Source: Sphingopyxis sp. 113P3
GTDB lineage: Bacteria; Pseudomonadota; Alphaproteobacteria; Sphingomonadales; Sphingomonadaceae
Assembly: GCF_001278035.1 (NCBI RefSeq)
Contig: NZ_CP009452.1
Location: 2,947,501 to 3,011,500 of the forward strand
Reading direction: 5' to 3'
DNA length: 64,000 bases
The notes below the pieces were generated by a model. The model searched no databases. It had not been told where the DNA came from and saw only the letters and a list, made by a program, of their open reading frames with translations. Positions 9,037 through 17,469 of this stretch are shown here, piece by piece. Within the stretch, counting starts at the first letter, position 1, and each line of letters begins with the position of its first letter. A program made the position numbers and the translations under genes.

Positions 9037-10238
9037 GACGTTGCGTCCAGATCGGTCTCGCCGAGGAGGCTTCGCCCGTGCAGCTCGAATGAACTGTCAC
9101 TGACATAGAAGTGCGTCTGCGCCATCTGGACATCGCGCATGGTCCGCTCGATCAGATGTCCCGCCCGGGCCCCCTCCCCTCCGGCGTAGCGCATGATACC
9201 GCTCATCACCTCGACCGCGGCCAGCGTCGCGAGGGATGCAGCGGCGCGGCTTTCGATCTCGGTATGGAGAGGATTGTCACCAAGGCTTTCGGCTTCGGCG
9301 ACAAGCCGCTGCCCGACATCGATCATCATCGCGCGCATGGCCATCAGCCGCAGCCGCGACTGCCCCAAAAAGGATTGGAACACGCTGCGGCGCGCCAGGG
9401 GGGTCTTGCTTGAATAGCCCCGCGCCTTGGTTTCGGCCATTTTGCCTATTTCATCAAGTGCCCTGAGAGTGCCGCCGACCGCCACCGATGCAATGGTATG
9501 GGCCGAATAGCCCATCAGCCCCAGTTTGAAGATCGCGCCGCCCCGCAGCGGCGGGCCAGGGAAGGGAAATGTCAGCGCGGCGGGTACAAAGACATCCCTG
9601 GCGTGATAGTCCGCGCTGCCGGTCCCGCGCATTCCCACGACGTGCCAATTATCCTCAACGGTCATATCGCAGGAGGGAACAAGGCAGAACACCAGTTGCG
9701 GCTCTCCTGCCCCTGTTTCGTTGGCCCCCATCACCATGAAATAGTCCGAACCGCTGCTGCCGCTGCCGTAAATCCAGCGGCCGCTGAGCCGGTAGCCGCC
9801 CTCCACGGGAACAAGCGATCCAGGGATGAGCCCCCCGCCCCCGCACGTTAGGGGAAGCCCCTCCCCGGCAAGCAGCCGGGCGACGCCCTCATCGGGGAGG
9901 CAGGCGGCCACTTTCCCGAGAATATCGGTATAGATAAACATGCACCAGGCGGCCGCGGTGCTATGGTAGGCAAGGCGTTCGATCACCTCATACTGGACTG
10001 CATTGTCCGCTTCGAACCCACCAAGCTCCAGCGGCAGCTTCAGTCCGAGAAGCCCCGAACGACGCAGCGCCGTGAGAGCCGCCGGTGTGAGATGGCGTTC
10101 ATCCTCGGCCCCCGCGGCCTCGGCCTCCAGCACCGGGCCGACTTCCTCCACCGCGGCGAGAAGGGCCGCACGCCGCTCCTCGCGCGTCGCATGGACTGCG
10201 CGGTTGGATTCCATCTCGACCGGCTTCGCTGCGCCCAT
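9033..10238 (-). CDS. Oxygenase component of two-component aromatic hydroxylase (acyl-CoA-dehydrogenase fold)
   Basis: This 401-residue protein belongs to the group D flavin monooxygenases (HsaA, C2-type p-hydroxyphenylacetate hydroxylase), which share the acyl-CoA dehydrogenase fold and hydroxylate phenols ortho to the OH with reduced flavin from a separate reductase. Seen in the sequence are LKLPLELGGFEADN, the central WIYGSGSSGSDYF segment and a C-terminal FELHGRSLLGETD end. It starts with a good GGAGAGG site and is the first gene of its operon. A perfect palindrome lies 30 bases upstream. The flavin reductase follows with an ATGA overlap, which separates it from true acyl-CoA dehydrogenases. 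The exact phenol is unknown. Confidence 0.85.
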   Translation of the reverse strand: MGAAKPVEMESNRAVHATREERRAALLAAVEEVGPVLEAEAAGAEDERHLTPAALTALRRSGLLGLKLPLELGGFEADNAVQYEVIERLAYHSTAAAWCMFIYTDILGKVAACLPDEGVARLLAGEGLPLTCGGGGLIPGSLVPVEGGYRLSGRWIYGSGSSGSDYFMVMGANETGAGEPQLVFCLVPSCDMTVEDNWHVVGMRGTGSADYHARDVFVPAALTFPFPGPPLRGGAIFKLGLMGYSAHTIASVAVGGTLRALDEIGKMAETKARGYSSKTPLARRSVFQSFLGQSRLRLMAMRAMMIDVGQRLVAEAESLGDNPLHTEIESRAAASLATLAAVEVMSGIMRYAGGEGARAGHLIERTMRDVQMAQTHFYVSDSSFELHGRSLLGETDLDATS

Positions 10239-10268
10239 TCGGCCTCTCCATCCCTGTTCGGTGACTCA

Positions 10269-10289
10269 CAATATACAATTTGTATATTC
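10269..10289. promoter_or_regulatory. Operator-like palindrome AATATACA-N3-TGTATATT, site 1
   Basis: A perfect inverted repeat with arms AATATACA and TGTATATT separated by three bases lies 30 bases upstream of the hydroxylase start. The same arms and spacing recur at 39834-39854 upstream of the ring-cleavage operon. The AT-rich palindrome in a GC-rich background and its position suggest a repressor site overlapping the promoter. No regulator can be assigned from the sequence. Confidence 0.7.
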
Positions 10290-10410
10290 GTGCAGAAAGC
10301 TCACGTCAAGCGAGCCATGAAAAGGCGGCTCGCTCCAGATGTCCGTGCAATTGAACGAAGCATCAGATTGGACCGCCAAAGAAAGTTGCGCTGCGCCGGC
10401 GGCGCCCAGG

Positions 10411-10458
10411 AACAAAAATGCCGCGCTATCGCGGCGGCCTGGCCTTTGGAGGCCAGGC
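10411..10458 (-). terminator. Double hairpin terminator of the 12573-10536 operon
   Basis: Reading the minus strand after the amidohydrolase stop at 10536, a perfect 9-bp hairpin (10437-10458, arms GCCTGGCCT/AGGCCAGGC) is followed by a second hairpin (CCGCG, four-base loop, CGCGG at 10421-10434) and then CATTTTTGTT. The second stem with its T-run has the form of an intrinsic terminator. It would insulate the upstream operon from the hydroxylase promoter. Confidence 0.6.
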
Positions 10459-10535
10459 GGCGTCGCGCGGGAGCGCGGCGAGGATGCCCGCGAACCGGCC
10501 GCCCCCTCAAGACGCGCGGCCGGTGCGGACTGCGG

Positions 10536-11783
10536 TCAGTTCGGCATCAGAAATTCGCCATTGGTGACGAAGAATTTCTCCATTACCCGCGGTCCCAGGG
10601 GCTCGAGCGACGCCGCAAAGGCTCCCACCGGGTCCTTCCCGCCTTCGACGTGCGGAAAATCGCTGGCGAAGCAGTAGACATCCTCAAGACCATACATTTG
10701 GATATATTCGCCGACGGGTTCGAAATCGAACGGCGATACCCGCACATTGCGGTTGATATATTCGGAAGGCTTCATCGGCAGACGGCGACCTTCCGATCCG
10801 TCCGCAAACACCTTGGGCTTGAGCGAGAAGTCATGCTCGTACCAGATGTCGAGCGCGCGGGCGAGCGGCCCGATCCAGTATGCGGTGAATTCGGTGACGC
10901 CGACGCGCAACGTCGGATGGCGGTCGAAGACGCCGCCCACCACCATCGTTCCGATGAAGTTCTGCGCGGCAAGATGATAGGTCGAGAGCTTCCAGGGATT
11001 GAGCAGAACCTCCGTGGTTTCCTTATAGCCCTCGAACGCTGCCGCCTTGACCCAATCATTCGTGCGCAGGAACAGGTCCTCGCCCCCGATGTGCAGGGTC
11101 AGCGCCACATTCGCCTCGGCAAGCATCGCATAGAAGGGGTCAAGGTCGTTGTTCGCAGGCGACCTGCCCCCAGGGAGACGCGGCGCGGAAATCAGAACTG
11201 CACGGATGCCCTGATCGATGAGTTTCTTGGTGACAGCGATCAATTCCTCCGGCGTGTCCCCATAGACGGGCGCCACCGGACGGAATCGGCTCGATATTTT
11301 CGCCACCTCCACGGCCCAGCGATTGTAATTGTCCATCAGGTCGCGCGCGAGCGTGTAGAAATTGTCGTCGGTAACGCCGAAGCTGGCGACGCCATATTTT
11401 TGCGCATCGTTCGGGGATCCGTACAGCGCGAGCCCGCCCAGACCGGGCCCCGACGGAAACATCAGCTGCCGGGACAGTCCCATCACATCCATAAGCTCGA
11501 GCCGGCGGTTCATGTCGGCCGCGCCTGGCGCCGAGGGGCCCTTGGTCGTCCAGACCGCTTCAGGATCCATCTCGGCGACGTCACCTTCAAAACCGGGAAC
11601 GCTGATGATATTTTGCGCGCCCCCATTCGGCTTGACGCGCATGGCGCGCTCGGCCCACGGGCGCGTGATCTCGCCAAAGACGTCGACCCACACCTGTGCG
11701 GGCAACATTTCGTGGCTGTCGATGTCAGTAATGCGCCCCCCAAAGGATGCGACACTGTCGGGCAATAAGGGTGTTACCTGCAT
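10536..11783 (-). CDS. Amidohydrolase-2 family protein (paralogue 2 of 4)
   Basis: This 415-residue homologue of the proteins at 3768, 29817 and 31130 shares DIDSHE, LTLHIGGE, FDRHPTLRV and ASDFPHVEGG. The family includes metal-dependent decarboxylases, hydratases and hydrolases of ring-cleavage products. It has GGAGGAG before the ATG at 11783 and follows the unknown gene at 11803 by 19 bases, so they form a two-gene operon. Unlike the other copies it is not next to an LLM monooxygenase. It also has an altered segment (WYEHDFSLKPKV) where the others read WHDNNQ, which may reflect a different substrate. Confidence 0.87.
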   Translation of the reverse strand: MQVTPLLPDSVASFGGRITDIDSHEMLPAQVWVDVFGEITRPWAERAMRVKPNGGAQNIISVPGFEGDVAEMDPEAVWTTKGPSAPGAADMNRRLELMDVMGLSRQLMFPSGPGLGGLALYGSPNDAQKYGVASFGVTDDNFYTLARDLMDNYNRWAVEVAKISSRFRPVAPVYGDTPEELIAVTKKLIDQGIRAVLISAPRLPGGRSPANNDLDPFYAMLAEANVALTLHIGGEDLFLRTNDWVKAAAFEGYKETTEVLLNPWKLSTYHLAAQNFIGTMVVGGVFDRHPTLRVGVTEFTAYWIGPLARALDIWYEHDFSLKPKVFADGSEGRRLPMKPSEYINRNVRVSPFDFEPVGEYIQMYGLEDVYCFASDFPHVEGGKDPVGAFAASLEPLGPRVMEKFFVTNGEFLMPN

Positions 11784-11802
11784 TTTTTGGGCTCCTCCAA
11801 TT

Positions 11803-12573
11803 TCAGCGCGCCGCGGCTAGCTTTGTCGCCTCCAGGATCTCGATCGCGAGATGGACCTTGTGACCATCGACGATGACCTGCGGCGTTCGCGGCGGAAAGG
11901 CGGCGCACTGCTTGATCGAAAAGCCGTGTTCGAGCGGCTTGAACTGGTGGTATGCAAAGAGGTTCATCGGCGTGCCGTCGCTTCCAAGCGTCGTGCTTCC
12001 TGCCATGACCATCGGATAATCGGGATCGCGCTCGACGCCCGGGACAGTCAGCGACTGGTCGGGGTGCGCATAGAGCCATGTGGGCCCACCAAAATGGCCG
12101 AAAATCTCCATATGCTCGAGCCTGACGCTATCGCCGCTCGCGAAATGATGGTCGGGATGCAGCAAGGCGTAGCATTGATGGATGGCGTCGAGGTTCACGA
12201 CCGAGCCCAGCGCTTCGAGCGAGATACCCCGCACCGTGATCTGCGTACGCGCAAGAAGGAGCGGCGCGCCGTCCGGCGCTTCGTTCGCCGCCTTCCATAG
12301 CTGGTCCGCCTCCAAAAGTTGCTCGCGGAACAGATGCTTGATGCCGTCGATATCGAAGGCCTGACGCGTCGCGATCGACACCGCCCGGGCCTCTTCGGGG
12401 CCAAGACCGTCAATATCGTCATGCGAGAGCATTTTTTCGCCGTGCGCCACATCGGCTCCCAGCCGCTTCAACTGGTGCAGCATCAGGATGTGACGCAGAT
12501 ACTGGACGCGCTCAAGCTGACTGACCGTATAGTTTTCGCCGTCGATCACGCATTGAAAATCAAAGTCGCGCAT
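11803..12573 (-). CDS. Hypothetical protein, first gene of amidohydrolase-2 operon
   Basis: I do not recognise this 256-residue protein. It has no signal peptide and no obvious membrane segment. It is rich in His (LLHPDHHFASGD, LEHMEIFGHFGG, FAYHQFKPLEHG), which could mean metal binding, and has a C-terminal VIVDGHKVHLAIEILEATK segment. The ATG at 12573 is chosen because the sequence upstream (positions to 12714) is Arg-rich and looks untranslated, and because CGGAA lies close by. It is followed at 19 bases by an amidohydrolase, so a role in the same reaction is possible. A TGAC-N5-GTCA palindrome lies in its upstream region. Confidence 0.6.
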   Translation of the reverse strand: MRDFDFQCVIDGENYTVSQLERVQYLRHILMLHQLKRLGADVAHGEKMLSHDDIDGLGPEEARAVSIATRQAFDIDGIKHLFREQLLEADQLWKAANEAPDGAPLLLARTQITVRGISLEALGSVVNLDAIHQCYALLHPDHHFASGDSVRLEHMEIFGHFGGPTWLYAHPDQSLTVPGVERDPDYPMVMAGSTTLGSDGTPMNLFAYHQFKPLEHGFSIKQCAAFPPRTPQVIVDGHKVHLAIEILEATKLAAAR

Positions 12574-12748
12574 CAGTTCCGTCTTCCTCTGCTGAATACG
12601 AAGGCCCTCCCATTGATCCAAGAAACGGGTCCAAACAATCGCCAAAGACGCCAAAAATATGTCCTTGTGCGCCAAAAGGCCACTTCGGTGACGCCGTAGT
12701 GGCCGCGACCGCACGCCGCGGCGTCATCCATTGCGCTCGCTCTTGCAG

Positions 12749-12771
12749 ATATATGACTAATGGTCATATAT
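12749..12771. promoter_or_regulatory. Operator-like palindrome around TGAC-N5-GTCA, site 1
   Basis: The 9-bp arms ATATATGAC and GTCATATAT are perfectly complementary around TAATG. The site lies between the divergent genes at 12573 (minus) and 12863 (plus), so one bound protein could control both the unknown/amidohydrolase operon and the aminotransferase. The same TGAC-N5-GTCA core occurs at 34091-34103 upstream of the TetR gene at 34308, which makes that TetR the first candidate to bind here. Confidence 0.62.
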
Positions 12772-12862
12772 TCCATCCTCGGCGGACTCACCCCGCCAGC
12801 CGCGCGGCTGCCATTTCCTCTGCCTCGCGAGCCGACCTGACCTCCATTCATGGGAAAATTGC

Positions 12863-14131
12863 ATGACCCTGACATTTCAAGATCGCCGATCGGCCGCAGT
12901 TCCGCGCGGTATTGCCTCGGCAACGCCCCTTGTTGCCGCGCGTGCGCTGGATAGCGAGATCTGGGATGTTGACGGCAACCGCTACATTGATTTTGCGGCA
13001 GGTATCGCCGTACTGAATGTCGGGCATCGTCACCCGAAAGTGATCGAAGCGGTCAAATCGCAGCTCGACAGCTTTACCCACACATCCTTTCAGGTGTTGG
13101 CATATGAGCCTTATGTTCGGCTCGCAGAGCGACTGAATTCGCTGGCGCCGTTTTCGCGGCCAGCCCGCACGATTTTTCTCAACAGCGGGAGCGAGGCCGT
13201 GGAATGCGCCGTCAAGATTGCGCGCATGGCGACGGCCCGGTCGGCCGTCATCGCCTTTACCGGCGCCTTCCACGGACGGACCCTGATGGCCACGGCCCTC
13301 ACAGGCAAGGTCAGCAATTACAAGCGCGGCTTCGGGTCGATGACGCCCGAGGTGTTTCACTTGCCCTTCCCGAATTCGGGGGCCCACGCTCCAGGCGAGA
13401 CGCTTCAGTCTCTCGATATGCTCTTTGCAGCAAGCATCGACCCCGAACGCGTCGCTGCGATCATCATCGAACCGGTGCAGGGCGAAGGCGGGTTCTACCC
13501 CGCGCCCCACGATCTTCTCACCGCACTCCGCGATATCTGCGACCGGCACGGCATATTGCTCATCGCCGACGAGGTGCAGACGGGATTTGCACGAACCGGG
13601 AAAATGTTCGCGATCGAGCACAGCGGCGTGGAGCCCGATATCATCGCTGTCGCAAAAGGCATGGGCGGCGGCTTTCCCTTGTCAGGCGTGATCGGTCGCG
13701 CAGACGTCATGGACGCTGGAGACCCGGGTTCGCTCGGCAGCACTTACGGCGGGTCTCCCGTTTCCTGCGCCGCGGGGCTGGCAGTGCTCGACGTGATCGC
13801 GGAGGAAAAGCTGATCGAACGCGCCGCACAAATCGGAGAGCGAATGCGCAGCCGCATTGCGGCCTTTTCGGAGCGGGACGATCTGCACCCCATTTCGCAG
13901 CCGCGCGGCCTCGGCGCGATGGTTGCCTTCGACGTCTTGGACGCTTGCGGAGAAGCAGGTGCCCCCTCGAAGGTCCGAGAAATTATGGCGCGCGCCCGCG
14001 ACAGGGGCCTGATCATCCTTTCGTGCGGCTCCCAGGCGCAGGCGGTTCGGCTGCTGCCTCCGCTCACGATTCCGACCAGACTTCTCGACGAGGGGCTCGA
14101 TATTCTCGAGGCCGCCCTCTCCCCAAGCTGA
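12863..14131 (+). CDS. Class III PLP-dependent aminotransferase (GabT-like)
   Basis: This 422-residue aminotransferase resembles 4-aminobutyrate and acetylornithine aminotransferases and moves an amino group from an omega-amine to an oxo acid. The PLP-binding Lys is residue 265 in AVAKGMGGGFPLSG, the pyridine-contacting Asp is 236 in LLIADEVQTGF, and NSGSEAVECAVKIA is the phosphate region. The ATG at 12863 is the first start after the divergent promoter. Its presence beside amide-acting and C-N-acting families suggests that an amine is released from the substrate, but GABA itself could equally be used. Confidence 0.88.
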   Translation: MTLTFQDRRSAAVPRGIASATPLVAARALDSEIWDVDGNRYIDFAAGIAVLNVGHRHPKVIEAVKSQLDSFTHTSFQVLAYEPYVRLAERLNSLAPFSRPARTIFLNSGSEAVECAVKIARMATARSAVIAFTGAFHGRTLMATALTGKVSNYKRGFGSMTPEVFHLPFPNSGAHAPGETLQSLDMLFAASIDPERVAAIIIEPVQGEGGFYPAPHDLLTALRDICDRHGILLIADEVQTGFARTGKMFAIEHSGVEPDIIAVAKGMGGGFPLSGVIGRADVMDAGDPGSLGSTYGGSPVSCAAGLAVLDVIAEEKLIERAAQIGERMRSRIAAFSERDDLHPISQPRGLGAMVAFDVLDACGEAGAPSKVREIMARARDRGLIILSCGSQAQAVRLLPPLTIPTRLLDEGLDILEAALSPS

Positions 14132-14168
14132 ACCGGGTCGCCTGCCACCCCTCCACACAGCGGGTGAC

Positions 14169-14199
14169 AATCATAATAAACATAGTATATATTGTGATT
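14169..14199. promoter_or_regulatory. AT-rich imperfect inverted repeat upstream of the RibB/RibA-like gene
   Basis: The arms AATCATAATA and TATTGTGATT match at nine of ten positions across an 11-base spacer. The stretch is strikingly AT-rich for this sequence and lies about 140 bases before the RibB start, where a promoter or operator is expected. No copy was seen elsewhere in the window, so the call is weak. Confidence 0.35.
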
Positions 14200-14340
14200 C
14201 GATCGGGGAGAGACCGAGTCACAGTTCGCTGTCCTGGCAAGGCCAACGGTTGGAGCTCTTCGCCAGGGGCTCGCGCCGCGAGCGTCGGGCGCTCCTGCTC
14301 ATGAAGCAGCGGGCGACGCCCGCAAGAGATGGAGGGAATG

Positions 14341-15624
14341 ATGGCGACCGACACGGTCCACCGATTGCGGCAATTGCTTGCGGAGGCCGGCATGACGCAT
14401 TCGGGTCTTGCGCGAGCGGCCGCGCTGCCCAGCAGTCGCTTGCGCGGAATGGAGAGCGACGACTGGGTTCCCTCGCCGGACATACTCGCCAAGCTCGAGA
14501 CTTACCTTGCAAAGCGCGAAGAAGGGACGGCGCTGGCAACGCCGGAAGAGATCATAAATGAAGCGCGCAACGGGCGCATGTTCATTCTGGTGGATGATGA
14601 AGACCGGGAGAATGAAGGCGACCTTGTAATCCCCGCCCAGATGGCCACTCCCGATGCCATCAACTTCATGGCGCGGCACGGACGCGGACTCATCTGCCTT
14701 GCTCTGACCCAGGCCCGCGTGGACACGCTGGGGCTCGACCTGATGAGCCGCGACAACCGTACGCGGCACGAAACCGCCTTCACGGTTTCGATCGAGGCGC
14801 GCGAAGGGGTCACGACGGGCATCAGTGCGGCCGATCGTGCGAGAACCATTTCGGTCGCCATCGACGCCTCTAAAACCGCAGACGATATCGTCACCCCTGG
14901 CCATATCTTTCCGCTCGTCGCCCGCGACGGAGGCGTGCTCGTCCGGGCCGGTCATACAGAAGCGGCCGTGGACGTAGCGCGACTTGCGGGCCTCAATCCG
15001 TCCGGCGTGATTTGCGAGATCATGAAGGACAACGGCACAATGGCCCGGCTCGACGATCTCATTCCCTTGGCGCGCAAGCATGGACTTAAGATCGGGACAA
15101 TCCGCGACCTCATCGCCTATCGGCGCCGGAACGACCATCTGGTCGAAAAGCGGGCGCAAGTCAGCTTTACAAGCCGTTGGGGCGGCGAATGGCAGGCGAT
15201 CGTCTTTTTCAACCGAGCCGCCAATGGAGAACAGCTCGTCCTTCAAAAAGGGCAGATCGATCCCGACCGGCCGACCTTGGTGCGCATGCACCAATTGTCG
15301 CCGTTGACCGATACGTTCGGCCAGATAGAGCCGCGCAGCCATTTGCTCTCGCGCTCGATGGAAATCATCAGCGAAGAGGGCGCGGGCCTTATCGTGATCC
15401 TCAACCGCCGGACGCCCGATTCCTTCAGCCGCATGTTCGACGCGCTAAGGTCCGGCCGGGAACCCGACATGGACGAGTTACGCGACTATGGAATCGGCGC
15501 GCAGATATTGAGCGAAATGGGCGTGCGCGACATGATATTGCTCAGCAATAGGACCCACAGTCTCGTTGCGCTGGATGGCTATGACCTGTCCGTCGTCGGG
15601 CATCGCCCGATCGATGCGCCCTAG
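14341..15624 (+). CDS. ribB: 3,4-dihydroxy-2-butanone-4-phosphate synthase with N-terminal HTH and degenerate RibA-like domain
   Basis: This 427-residue protein has three parts. Residues 1-58 read like an XRE-type helix-turn-helix (LLAEAGMTHSGLARAAALPS). Residues about 65-265 are DHBP synthase, which makes the four-carbon riboflavin precursor, with DDEDRENEGDL at 84-94 and GHIFPLVARDGGVLVRAGHTEAA. The rest resembles GTP cyclohydrolase II but reads HQLSPLTDTFGQIEPRSHLL where active enzymes have three zinc cysteines, so that activity is probably lost. The start at 14341 is chosen because GGAGG ends five bases upstream. Placed among flavin monooxygenases, it may be an extra source of flavin. Confidence 0.88.
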   Translation: MATDTVHRLRQLLAEAGMTHSGLARAAALPSSRLRGMESDDWVPSPDILAKLETYLAKREEGTALATPEEIINEARNGRMFILVDDEDRENEGDLVIPAQMATPDAINFMARHGRGLICLALTQARVDTLGLDLMSRDNRTRHETAFTVSIEAREGVTTGISAADRARTISVAIDASKTADDIVTPGHIFPLVARDGGVLVRAGHTEAAVDVARLAGLNPSGVICEIMKDNGTMARLDDLIPLARKHGLKIGTIRDLIAYRRRNDHLVEKRAQVSFTSRWGGEWQAIVFFNRAANGEQLVLQKGQIDPDRPTLVRMHQLSPLTDTFGQIEPRSHLLSRSMEIISEEGAGLIVILNRRTPDSFSRMFDALRSGREPDMDELRDYGIGAQILSEMGVRDMILLSNRTHSLVALDGYDLSVVGHRPIDAP

Positions 15625-15720
15625 CGCGCCTGCATCCGCGGAGCGCCAGGACCCAGCCATCGGGGATGGCGCTTCGCCCAAACAGCTCATCCGGATTTCG
15701 TCTGCAAAGGAGACACAAGG

Positions 15721-16014
15721 GTGACCATCGCACGCCAATATGTGATTCATGCCAGGCAGGGGCACGAAGGCAAGCTGCGCGACGCGCTTGCCAGGCTCGC
15801 GGACCTGGTGCGCCCGACTGCCGGCTGCAACGGCGTCACGGTGCTGCAGGACACGAGCGATCCGCGCCGCTTCCTCTTCACCGAAATCTGGGACAGTGTC
15901 GACGCGCACAAGAACGCACAAAGCCCCCGCGCGCATGCCTTTCTTCTGGAGATTCTGCCGTGGTATGAGGGTCCGCCGGAGGGCGCCTATTACACGCGCC
16001 TCCTGTCGGTCTGA
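15721..16014 (+). CDS. ABM-domain protein (putative quinol monooxygenase, YgiN-like)
   Basis: This 97-residue single-domain protein matches the antibiotic-biosynthesis-monooxygenase fold: an N-terminal strand (YVIHARQGHEGKLRDALARL), a VLQDTSDPRRFLFTEIWDS core and a short C-terminal strand. Such dimeric cofactor-free proteins oxidise quinols or similar aromatics. The start is GTG at 15721, with AGGAG nine bases before it. It follows the RibB gene by 96 bases on the same strand and converges on the MFS gene. A role in handling a quinol intermediate is inferred. Confidence 0.75.
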   Translation: MTIARQYVIHARQGHEGKLRDALARLADLVRPTAGCNGVTVLQDTSDPRRFLFTEIWDSVDAHKNAQSPRAHAFLLEILPWYEGPPEGAYYTRLLSV

Positions 16015-16071
16015 CGGCCGGGTTCCGGACGCGGCCTGGCTCCGGCCGGTCCCGGCCGATCCCCAGAGCTC

Positions 16072-17367
16072 TCACTCCTCGACGGAATCGGGATATTTAC
16101 CCAGAAGCATGAATACAAAACCGGCGGCGAGAACAGTGATCGCCGCAACGACCAATGCGACCTGATAATCGCCAAATATGTCGTAGGCCCGCCCGATAAG
16201 CGAGGCGGCGATGGCAATACCGACAACCACGAACAGCCCGGCAATCCCGGCGATCGTGGCATAGTCATTAAGACCGAAATATCGTGCCACCATATACCCA
16301 AGCACGTCGCTTTCGCCGCCCATGCCGATCCCGACCAGGATCACCGACAGGTAGAAGATGGCGGGTGTGGTGTCGCTGCCGAACAGGACCAGCATGGCGC
16401 AGCCCACGGCCGAAATCGCGCACATGGCAAATGCCACTGCAGGCGCCCAGACCCGGTCCACAAATATGCCGGCGATCAGCGCACCGGCGATGGGGGCAAT
16501 ACCCGCTGCCGACACCGCCCCCACGGCAGTCGCCGACGTCAGCCCGGCGGAAACACCTATCGGCTTGAGCTGGGTCATGATGGCCGCGAGCGGCGCAGAA
16601 TTGAGCATCGCTGCGAGCGAGACGATCAATATCTTCGGCTGGCGCGCGAGGAGCTGCCAGCGGCTCGGACCGGCCTGCGCGGCGCTCTGCGATCCGGCCT
16701 CGACGAGCGAGCGCTTGCCGGGGACCAGAAAAAGCAGGATCGGAAGGGTGACGAATACATTCACCCCCGCGAGCATGAGAAAACCGCCCGTGGATCCGAA
16801 TTGCGCAATCGCGGGGTAGATGAGGAGAGGCATGCCCGCCAGCGAGATCCCCATTCCCACGCGCAGCAATGCGAGCGAGGTGCCCCTGCTCTTCTTGAAG
16901 GTTCCAACCAGAATGCGCCCGTATGTTATCCCCGTCGTCGCCATTCCGGCGATAACGAGAATGAAATAGATCGCATAATAGGCGGACAAGGAACCATTGA
17001 GCTGCGACAGCGCAACAAAGCAGAGCGCGCTGGTGATAACGCCGAACAGGGCGACCGCCTTCGCCCCTACCCGGTCGACCACGCGGCCCAGAAACGGCGC
17101 TGCGAAGCCCGTGATCATGCCCACCGAATTGGCGAGCGCAATTTCGCCCCGCGTCCAGCCGAACTCGCGCTGCAGAGGCTCGATGAAGAAGCTCGATAGA
17201 TGCGTCCAGAGCGTGTAGCCTAGCGAGAGCCCGATGATTGCAGCGATCCCCGGGCGCCAACCCGCCCGCCATTCGCGCGCAAGCGTCAGCAACTGGCTTT
17301 CGCGCGGCTGCGGCGCCGGATCGACCGCCGTCGCCGAATCCAGGGCTTCTGCCGCGGCCCCGCTCAT
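16072..17367 (-). CDS. MFS transporter
   Basis: This 431-residue inner-membrane protein has a polar N-terminal tail of about 40 residues and then roughly twelve hydrophobic segments. The loop FLGRVVDRVGAKAVALFG is the MFS motif between helices 2 and 3. It resembles oxalate/formate- and monocarboxylate-type carriers. The start is uncertain: ATG at 17367 lacks a strong ribosome site, a TTG at 17385 is possible, and the frame is open back to the SDR stop. It is the last gene of the 18922-to-16072 operon and probably imports the acid handled by the neighbouring SDR, or exports a product. Confidence 0.88.
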   Translation of the reverse strand: MSGAAAEALDSATAVDPAPQPRESQLLTLAREWRAGWRPGIAAIIGLSLGYTLWTHLSSFFIEPLQREFGWTRGEIALANSVGMITGFAAPFLGRVVDRVGAKAVALFGVITSALCFVALSQLNGSLSAYYAIYFILVIAGMATTGITYGRILVGTFKKSRGTSLALLRVGMGISLAGMPLLIYPAIAQFGSTGGFLMLAGVNVFVTLPILLFLVPGKRSLVEAGSQSAAQAGPSRWQLLARQPKILIVSLAAMLNSAPLAAIMTQLKPIGVSAGLTSATAVGAVSAAGIAPIAGALIAGIFVDRVWAPAVAFAMCAISAVGCAMLVLFGSDTTPAIFYLSVILVGIGMGGESDVLGYMVARYFGLNDYATIAGIAGLFVVVGIAIAASLIGRAYDIFGDYQVALVVAAITVLAAGFVFMLLGKYPDSVEE

Positions 17368-17469
17368 TGCGGCACCGGGAGGCAAGGAAGCGGTCGCGCC
17401 CGGTGTTTTCGAACTGCTGTCATAATCTTCATTGCGGTAGCCTTTTTTCGCATGTGCCTTGCAGGCAGA

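Noticed and set aside
14132..14340. Possible FMN riboswitch before the RibB/RibA-like gene
   Set aside because: The leader lacks the conserved RFN-element segments. Only an AT-rich imperfect repeat and a small GC hairpin are seen.
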